NCBI RefSeq assembly: GCF_000003815.2
Contig: NC_049990.1
Span: 22,732,339 to 22,790,430 of the forward strand
From: Branchiostoma floridae
Taxonomy: Eukaryota > Chordata > Leptocardii > Amphioxiformes > Branchiostomatidae
Reading direction: 5' to 3'
DNA: 58,092 nt
Positions 49,661-58,092 of this stretch are shown piece after piece. The translations under genes and the position numbers were made by a program. Within the stretch, counting starts at the first letter, position 1. Each line of letters begins with the position of its first letter. Below the pieces are notes generated by a model, which did not search any database, was not told the DNA's origin, and was given only the letters and a program-made list of their open reading frames with translations.

Positions 49661-52600
49661 CGTTCTGCGCTTACTACGAACTTTGCCATTAAAAATCGAG
49701 TTTTGATCAAAGATTTTTCTTTTTGATTCTAAACATGTCTACTAAGTGTATTTCCCCTTATAAAAGTGTCAGAACGTGAAAAAAAAAGTTTTGAAAAAAT
49801 GCCATTGGTAATGCATTAGACACGATAATTTCGCTCAAAACATAAGATTTAGGCCCTTTTCAGCCGTTCTGCGCTTACTACGAACTTTGCCATTAAAAAT
49901 CGAGTTTTGATCAAAGATTTTTCTTTTTGATTCTAAACATGTCTACTAAGTGTATTTCACCTTATAAAAGTGTCAGAACGTGAAAAAAAAAGTTTTGAAA
50001 AAATGCCATTGGTAATGCATTAGACACGATAATTTCGCTCAAAACATAAGATTTAGGCCCTTTTCAGCCGTTCTGCGCTTACTACGAACTTTGCCATTAA
50101 AAATCGAGTTTTGATCAAAGATTTTTCTTTTTGATTCTAAACATGTCTACTAAGTGTATTTCACCTTATAAAAGTGTCAGAACGTGAAAAAAAAAGTTTT
50201 GAAAAAATGCCATTGGTAGTGCATTAGACACGATAATTTCGCTCAAAACATAAGATTTAGGCCCTTTTCAGCCGTTCTGCGCTTACTACGAACTTTGCCA
50301 TTAAAAATCGAGTTTTGATCAAAGATTTTTCTTTTTGATTCTAAACATGTCTACTAAGTGTATTTCACCTTATAAAAGTGTCAGAACGTGAAAAAAAAAG
50401 TTTTGAAAAAATGCCATTGGTAATGCATTAGACACGATAATTTCGCTCAAAACATAAGATTTAGGCCCTTTTCAGCCGTTCTGCGCTTACTACGAACTTT
50501 GCCATGAAAAATCGAGTTTTGATCAAAGATTTTTCTTTTTGATTCTAAACATGTCTCCTAAGTGTATTTCACCTTATAAAAGTGTCAGAACGTGAAAAAA
50601 AAAGTTTTGAAAAAATGCCATTGGTAATGCATTAGACACGATAATTTCGCTCAAAACATAAGATTTAGGCCCTTTTCAGCCGTTCTGCGCTTACTACGAA
50701 CTTTGCCTTAAAAATCGAGTTTTGATGAAAGATTTTTCTTTTTGATCCTAAACATGTCTACTAAGTGTATTTCACCTTATAAAAGTGTCAGAACGTGAAA
50801 AAAAAAGTTTTGAAAAAATGCCATTGGTAATGCATTAGACACGATAATTTCGCTCAAAATGTAAGATTTAGGCCCTTTTCAGCCGTTCTGCGCTTACTAC
50901 GAAATTTGCCATTAAAAATCGAGTTTTGATCAAAGATTTTTCTTTTTGATTCTAAACATGTCTACTAAGTGTATTTCAACTTAAAAAAGGGTCAGAACGT
51001 GAAAAAAAAGTTTTGAAAAAATGCCATTGGTAATGCATTAGACACGATAATTTCGCTCAAAACATAAGATTTAGGCCCTTTTCAGGCGTTCTGCGCTTAC
51101 TTCGAACTCAGCTATTAAAAATCGAGTTTTGATCAAAGATTTTTCTTCTTGATTCTAAACATGTCTACTAAGTGTATTTCACCTTATAAAAGTGTCAGAA
51201 CGTGAAAAAAAAAGTTTTGAAAAAATACCATTGGTAATGCATTAGACACGATAATTTCGCTCAAAACATAAGATTTAGGCCCTTTTCAGCCGTTCTGCGC
51301 TTACTACCAACTTTGCCATTAAAAATCAAGTTTTGATCAAAGATTTTTCTTTTTGATTCTAAACATGTCTACTAAGTGTATTTCACCTTATAAAAGTGTC
51401 AGAACGTGAAAAAAAAAGTTTTGAAAAAATGCCATTGGTAATGCATTAGACACGATAATTTCGCTCAAAACATAAGATTTAGGCCCTTTTCAGCCGTTCT
51501 GCGCTTACTACGAACTTTGCCATTAAAAATCGAGTTTTGATCAAAGATTTTTCTTTTTGATTCTAAACATGTCTACTAAGTGTATTTCACCTTATAAAAG
51601 TGTCAGAACGTGAAAAAAAAAGTTTTGAAAAAATGCCATTGGTAATGCATTAGACACGATAATTTCGCTCAAAACATAAGATTTAGGCCCTTTTCAGCCG
51701 TTCTGCGCTTACTACGAACTTTGCCATTAAAAATCGAGTTTTGATCAAAGATTTTTCTTTTTGATTCTAAACATGTCTACTAAGTGTATTTCACCTTATA
51801 AAAGTGTCAGAACGTGAAAAAAAAAGTTTTGAAAAAATGCCATTGGTAATGCATTAGACACGATAATTTCGCTCAAAACATAAGATTGAGGCCCTTTTCA
51901 GCCGTTCTGCGCTTACTACGAACTTTGCCATTAAAAATCGAGTTTTGATCAAAGATTTTTCTTTTTGATTCTAAACATGTCTACTAAGTGTATTTCACCT
52001 TATAAAAGTGTCAGAACGTGAAAAAAAAAGTTTTGAAAAAATGCCATTGGTAATGCATTAGACACGATAATTTCGCTCAAAACATAAGATTTAGGCCCTT
52101 TTCAGCCGTTCTGCGCTTACTACGAACTTTGCCATTAAAAATCGAGTTTTGATCAAAGATTTTTCTTTTTGATTCTAAACATGTCTACTAAGTGTATTTC
52201 ACCTTATAAAAGTGTCAGAACGTGAAAAAAAAAGTTTTGAAAAAATGCCATTGGTAATGCATTAGACACGATAATTTCGCTCAAAACATAAGATTTAGGC
52301 CCTTTTCAGCCGTTCTGCGCTTACTACGAACTTTGCCATTAAAAATCGAGTTTTGATCAAAGATTTTTCTTTTTGATTCTAAACATGTCTACTAAGTGTA
52401 TTTCACCTTATAAAAGTGTCAGAACGTGAAAAAAAAAGTTTTGAAAAAATGCCATTGGTAATGCATTAGACACGATAATTTCGCTCAAAACATAAGATTT
52501 AGGCCCTTTTCAGCCGTTCTGCGCTTACTACGAACTTTGCCATTAAAAATCGAGTTTTGATCAAAGATTTTTCTTTTTGATTCTAAACATGTCTACTAAG

Positions 52601-54560
52601 TGTATTTCACCTTATAAAAGTGTCAGAACGTGAAAAAAAAAGTTTTGAAAAAATGCCATTGGTAATGCATTAGACACGATAATTTCGCTCAAAACATAAG
52701 ATTTAGGCCCTTTTCAGCCGTTCTGCGCTTACTACGAACTTTGCCATTAAAAATCGAGTTTTGATCAAAGATTTTTCTTTTTGATTCTAAACATGTCTAC
52801 TAAGTGTATTTCACCTTATAAAAGTGTCAGAACGTGAAAAAAAAGTTTTGAAAAAATGCCATTGGTAATGCATTAGACACGGTAATTTCGCTCAAAACAT
52901 AAGATTTAGGCCCTTTTCAGCCGTTCTGCGCTTACTACGAACTTTGCCATTAAAAATCGAGTTTTGATCAAAGATTTTTCTTTTTGATTCTAAACATGTC
53001 TACTAAGTGTATTTCACCTTATAAAAGTGTCAGAACGTGAAAAAAAAAGTTTTGAAAAAATGCCATTGGTAATGCATTAGACACGATAATTTCGCTCCAA
53101 ACATAAGATTTAGGCCCTTTTCAGCCGTTCTGCGCTTACTACGAACTTTGCCATTAAAAATCGAGTTTTGATCAAAGATTTTTCTTTTTGATTCTAAACA
53201 TGTCTACTAAGTGTATTTCACCTTATAAAAGTGTCAGAACGTGAAAAAAAAAGTTTTGAAAAAATGCCATTGGTAATGCATTAGACACGATAATTTCGCT
53301 CAAAACATAAGATTTAGGCCCTTTTCAGCCGTTCTGCGCTTACTACGAACTTTGCCATTAAAAATCGAGTTTTGATCAAAGATTTTTCTTTTTGATTCTA
53401 AACATGTCTACTAAGTGTATTTCACCTTATAAAAGTGTCAGAACGTGAAAAAAAAAGTTTTGAAAAATGCCATTGGTAATGCATTAGACACGATAATTTC
53501 GCTCAAAACATAAGATTTAGGCCCTTTTCAGCCGTTCTGCGCTTACTACGAACTTTGCCATTAAAAATCGAGTTTTGATCAAAGATTTTTCTTTTGGATT
53601 CTAAACATGTCTACTAAGTGTATTTCACCTTATAAAAGTGTCAGAACGTGAAAGAAAAAAGTTTGGAAAAATTGCCATTGGTAATGCATTAGACACGATA
53701 ATTCCGCTCAAAACATAAGATTTAGGCCCTTTTCAGCCGTTCTGCGCTTACTACGAACTTTGCCATTAAAAATCGAGTTTTGATCAAAGATTTGTCTTTT
53801 GGATTCTAAACTTGTCTACTAAGTGTATTTCACCTTATAAAAGTGTCAGAACGTGAAAAAAAAAGTTTTGGAAAAAATGCCATGGGTAATGCATTAGACA
53901 CGATAATTTCGGTCAAAATATAAGATTTAGGCCCTTTCCAGCCGTTCTGCGCTTACTACGAACTTTGCCATTACAAATCGAGTCCAGATCAAAGATTTTG
54001 CTTTCTGATTCTAAACATGTCTACTAAGTGTATTTCACCTTATAAAAGTGTCAGAACGTGAAAAAAAAAAGTTTTGAAAAAATGCCATTGGTAATGCATT
54101 AGACACGATAATTTCGCTCAAAACATAAGATTTAGGCCCTTTTCAGCCGTTCTGCGCTTACTACGAACTTTGCCATTAAAAATCGAGTTTTGATCAAAGA
54201 TTTTTCTTTTTGATTCTAAACATGTCTACTAAGTGTATTTCACCTTATAAAAGTGTCAGAACGTGAAAAAAAAAGTTTTGAAAAAATGCCATTGGTAATG
54301 CATTAGACACGATAATTTCGCTCAAAACATAAGATTTAGGCCCTTTTCAGCCGTTCTGCGCTTACTACGAACTTTGCCATTAAAAATCGAGTTTTGATCA
54401 AAGATTTTTCTTTTTGATTCTAAACATGTCTACTAAGTGTATTTCACCTTATAAAAGTGTCAGAACGAGAAAAAAAAAGTTTTGAAAAAATGCCATTGGT
54501 AATGCATTAGACACGATAATTTCGCTCAAAACATAAGATTTAGGCCCTTTTCAGCCGTTC

Positions 54561-54764
54561 TGCGCTTACTACGAACTTTGCCATTAAAAATCGAGTTTTG
54601 ATCAAAGATTTTTCTTTTTGATTCTAAACATGTCTACTAAGTGTATTTCACCTTATGAACGTGTTAGAACGTGAAAAAAAAAGTTTTGAAAAAATGCCAT
54701 TGGTTATGCATTAGACACGATAATTTCGCTCAAAACATAAGATTTAGGCCCTTTTCAGCCGTTC
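54561..54764 (+). repeat. E-type monomer far from the higher-order block
   Basis: The unit carries TATGAACGTGTTAG (A97G, A100C and C105T together), the tag of monomer E at 28512 and 29733, about 24.8 kb away. Its neighbours are ordinary consensus units. The copy was probably moved as a single unit or is a relic of a wider spread of the subfamily. Confidence 0.8.
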
Positions 54765-55228
54765 TGCGCTTACTACGAACTTTGCCATTAAAAATCGAGT
54801 TTTGATCAAAGATTTTTCTTTTTGATTCTAAACATGTCTACTAAGTGTATTTCACCTTATAAAAGTGTCAGAACGTGAAAAAAAAAGTTTAGAAAAAATG
54901 CCATTGGTAATGCATTAGACACGGTAATTTCGCTCAAAACATAAGATTTAGGCCCTTTTCAGCCGTTCTGCGCTTACTACGAACTTTGCCATTAAAAATC
55001 GAGTTTTGATCAAAGATTTTTCTTTTTGATTCTAAACATGTCTACTAAGTGTATTTCACCTTATAAAAGTGTCAGAACGTGAAAAAAAAAGTTTTGAAAA
55101 AATGCCATTGGTAATGCATTAGACACGATAATTTCGCTCAAAACATAAGATTTAGGCCCTTTTCAGCCGTTCTGCGCTTACTACGAACTTTGCCATTTAA
55201 AAATCGGAGTTTTGATCAAAAGATTTTT

Positions 55229-56112
55229 NNNNNNNNNNNNNNNNNNNNNNNNNNNNNNNNNNNNNNNNNNNNNNNNNNNNNNNNNNNNNNNNNNNNNNNN
55301 NNNNNNNNNNNNNNNNNNNNNNNNNNNNNNNNNNNNNNNNNNNNNNNNNNNNNNNNNNNNNNNNNNNNNNNNNNNNNNNNNNNNNNNNNNNNNNNNNNNN
55401 NNNNNNNNNNNNNNNNNNNNNNNNNNNNNNNNNNNNNNNNNNNNNNNNNNNNNNNNNNNNNNNNNNNNNNNNNNNNNNNNNNNNNNNNNNNNNNNNNNNN
55501 NNNNNNNNNNNNNNNNNNNNNNNNNNNNNNNNNNNNNNNNNNNNNNNNNNNNNNNNNNNNNNNNNNNNNNNNNNNNNNNNNNNNNNNNNNNNNNNNNNNN
55601 NNNNNNNNNNNNNNNNNNNNNNNNNNNNNNNNNNNNNNNNNNNNNNNNNNNNNNNNNNNNNNNNNNNNNNNNNNNNNNNNNNNNNNNNNNNNNNNNNNNN
55701 NNNNNNNNNNNNNNNNNNNNNNNNNNNNNNNNNNNNNNNNNNNNNNNNNNNNNNNNNNNNNNNNNNNNNNNNNNNNNNNNNNNNNNNNNNNNNNNNNNNN
55801 NNNNNNNNNNNNNNNNNNNNNNNNNNNNNNNNNNNNNNNNNNNNNNNNNNNNNNNNNNNNNNNNNNNNNNNNNNNNNNNNNNNNNNNNNNNNNNNNNNNN
55901 NNNNNNNNNNNNNNNNNNNNNNNNNNNNNNNNNNNNNNNNNNNNNNNNNNNNNNNNNNNNNNNNNNNNNNNNNNNNNNNNNNNNNNNNNNNNNNNNNNNN
56001 NNNNNNNNNNNNNNNNNNNNNNNNNNNNNNNNNNNNNNNNNNNNNNNNNNNNNNNNNNNNNNNNNNNNNNNNNNNNNNNNNNNNNNNNNNNNNNNNNNNN
56101 NNNNNNNNNNNN
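55229..56112. other. Assembly gap (884 N)
   Basis: The gap leaves at phase 53 and resumes at phase 110. Continuity needs 56 bp plus four units, 872 in total, 12 less than the N count. About 4.3 monomers are hidden. The sequence after it, to about 56460, is rich in single-base insertions. Confidence 0.95.
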
Positions 56113-57241
56113 CGTGAAAAAAAAAGTTTTGAAAAAATGCCATTGGTAATGCATTAGACACGATAATTTCGCTCAAAACATAAGATTTAGGCCCTTTTTC
56201 AGCCGTTCTGCGCTTAACTCACGAACTTTGCCAATTAAAAATCGAGTTTTGTATCAAAAGATTTTTCTTTTTGATTCTAAACATGTCTACTAAGTGTATT
56301 TCACCTTTATAAAAGTGTCCAGAACGTGAAAAAAAAAGTTTTGAAAAAATGCTACATTGGTAATGCATTAGACCACGATAATTTTCGCTCAAAACATAAG
56401 ATTTTAGGCCCTTTTCAGCCGTTCTGCGCTTACTACGAACTTTGCCTATTAAAAATCGAGTTTTGATCAAAGATTTTTCTTTTTGATTCTAAACATGTCT
56501 ACTAAGTGTATTTCACCTTATAAAAGTGTCAGAACGTGAAAAAAAAAGTTTTGAAAATATGCCATTGGTAATGCATTAGACACGATAATTTCGCTCAAAA
56601 CATAAGATTTAGGCCCTTTTCAGCCGTTCTGCGCTTACTACGAACTTTGCCATTAAAAATCGAGTTTTGATCAAAGATTTTTCTTTTTGATTCTAAACAT
56701 GTCTACTAAGTGTATTTCACCTTATAAAAGTGTCAGAACGTGAAAAAAAAAGTTTTGAAAAAATGCCATTGGTAATGCATTAGACACGATAATTTCGCTC
56801 AAAACATAAGATTTAGGCCCTTTTCAGCCGTTCTGCGCTTACTACGAACTTTGCCATTAAAAATCGAGTTTTGATCAAAGATTTTTCTTTTTGATTCTAA
56901 ACATGTCTACTAAGTGTATTTCACCTTATAAAAGTGTCAGAACGTGAAAAAAAAAGTTTTGAAAAAATGCCATTGGTAATGCATTAGACACGATAATTTC
57001 GCTCAAAACATAAGATTTAGGCCCTTTTCAGCCGTTCTGCGCTTACTACCAACTTTGCCATTAAAAATCGAGTTTTGATCAAAGATTTTTCTTTTTGATT
57101 CTAAACATGTCTACTAAGTGTATTTCACCTTATAAAAGTGTCAGAACGTGAAAAAAAAAGTTTTGAAAAAATGCCATTGGTAATGCATTAGACACGATAA
57201 TTTCGCTCAAAACATAAGATTTAGGCCCTTTTCAGCCGTTC

Positions 57242-57854
57242 TGCGCTTACTACGAACTTTGCCATTAAAAATCGAGTTTTGATCAAAGATTTTTCTTTTT
57301 GATTCATAAACATGTCTACTAAGTGTATTTCACCTTATAAAAGTGTAAGAACGTGAAAAAAAAAGTTTTGAAAAAATGCCATTGGTAATGCATTAGACAC
57401 GATAATTTCGCTCAAAACATAAGATATAGGCCCTTTTCAGCCGTTCTGCGCTTACTACGAACTTTGCCATTAAAAATCGAGTTTTGATCAAAGATTTTTC
57501 TTTTTGATTCTAAACATGTCTACTAAGTGTATTTCACCTTATAAAAGTGTCAGAACGTGAAAAAAAAAGTTTTGAAAAAATGCCATTGGTAATGCATTAG
57601 ACACGATAATTTCGCTCAAAACATAAGATTTAGGCCCTTTTCAGCCGTTCTGCGCTTACTACGTACTTTGCCATTAAAAATCGAGTTTTGATCAAAGATT
57701 TTTCTTTTTGATTCTAAACATGTTTACTAAGTGTATTTCACCTTATAAAAGTGTCAGAACGTGAAAAAAAAGGTTTTGAAAAAATGCCATTGGTAATGCA
57801 TTAGACACGATAATTTCGCTCAAAACATAAGATATAGGCCCTTTTCAGCCGTTC
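57242..57854 (+). repeat. Three-monomer haplotype, repeated at 41 and 26 kb
   Basis: The three units in order read: GTGTAAG with GATATAGG; consensus with GATTTAGG; then TACGTACT, ATGTTTAC, AAGGTTTTG and GATATAGG. The same order of T184A, normal, T184A with C74T is at 25659-26270, 41029-41640 and, less completely, 205-816. This suggests repeated amplification of a block. Confidence 0.75.
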
Positions 57855-58092
57855 TGCGCTTACTACGAACTTTGCCATTAAAAATCGAGTTTTGATCAAA
57901 GATTTTTCTTTTTGATTCTAAACATGTCTACTAAGTGTATTTCACCTTATAAAAGTGTCAGAACGTGAAAAAAAAGTTTTGAAAAAATGCCATTGGGAAT
58001 GCCTTAGACACGAAAATTTCGCTCAAAACATAAGATTTAGGCCCTTTTCAGCCGTTCCGCGCTTACTACGAACTTTGCCATTAAAAATCGAG

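Larger units (their letters stand above)
1..58092 (+). repeat. 204-bp tandem satellite array (whole window)
   Basis: Seen directly: the start motif TGCGCTTACT recurs at 1, 205, 409, 613 and so on to 58058, almost always 204 bp apart and always in the same orientation. About 285 monomers fit, some 26 of them inside N runs. The consensus has 35 C and 31 G in 204 bp, about 32% G+C. Copies are mostly identical or differ by one to a few bases; the most frequent length change is in the A9 tract at phase 114-122 (A7 to A10). No non-satellite DNA lies between copies and neither end of the array is reached. Large homogenised arrays of this kind are known from centromeric and heterochromatic DNA in eukaryotes, so that is the inferred setting. 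I do not recognise the family. The strand is arbitrary. No gene is present in any stretch of the window. Confidence 0.98.

Noticed and set aside
1-58092. CRISPR array
   Set aside because: The whole 204-bp unit repeats with no unique spacers, and the units are far longer than CRISPR repeats.
1-58092. Transposon-derived tandem repeat
   Set aside because: No terminal inverted repeats, target-site duplications or transposase remnants are visible in the monomer. A distant origin from an element cannot be excluded.
1-58092. Telomeric repeats, or inversion of part of the array
   Set aside because: No short telomere-type repeats were seen and every monomer start I checked is in the same orientation.

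Overview
The window is one uninterrupted head-to-tail satellite array. A single AT-rich monomer of 204 bp (about 32% G+C by hand count of the consensus) repeats in one orientation from the first base to the last, roughly 285 copies, broken only by 12 runs of N (about 5.4 kb in total). No unique flanking DNA, gene, RNA gene, mobile element or CRISPR array is visible, so the true array is longer than 58 kb. I number monomer phase from the first base of TGCGCTTACT; position 1 of the window is phase 1. A clean consensus copy is 8569-8772.

The organism is almost certainly a eukaryote: tens of kilobases of homogenised roughly 200-bp repeat is typical of centromeric, pericentromeric or other heterochromatic satellite. 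I do not recognise the family and cannot name a species. CpG is not depleted in the monomer (7 seen against about 5 expected from base composition), which fits a host with little CpG methylation, such as many invertebrates, but does not prove it. The N runs and the indel-rich stretches beside many of them look like a long-read draft assembly.

Most monomers are identical or differ at only a few sites, and the variants are not random. Layout: 0.2-2.0, 6.7-7.6 and 24.2-26.5 kb hold clusters with T184A (GATATAGG). 3.9-4.3, 13.1-13.9 and 27.3-27.7 kb hold clusters with G13C. 16.6-17.2, 23.4-23.8 and 39.6-40.2 kb show small local duplications. 27.7-29.9 kb is a true higher-order repeat: a six-monomer block (1,220 bp) followed by a second copy of its first five monomers (1,018 bp). 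43.1-44.2 kb holds a more diverged subfamily. Some rare variant combinations recur at sites 5-25 kb apart, showing block-scale amplification over the array.

Nothing works together as a gene system here. Each monomer does carry recurring small elements: a TATA-box-like TATAAAAG, a perfect 10-bp palindrome TAATGCATTA, an inverted CCAAT, A/T tracts and an imperfect dyad. Whether any of them functions cannot be told from sequence. Although 204 is a multiple of three, all three forward frames I translated meet stop codons in every monomer, and the few longer open stretches come from N runs or indels.
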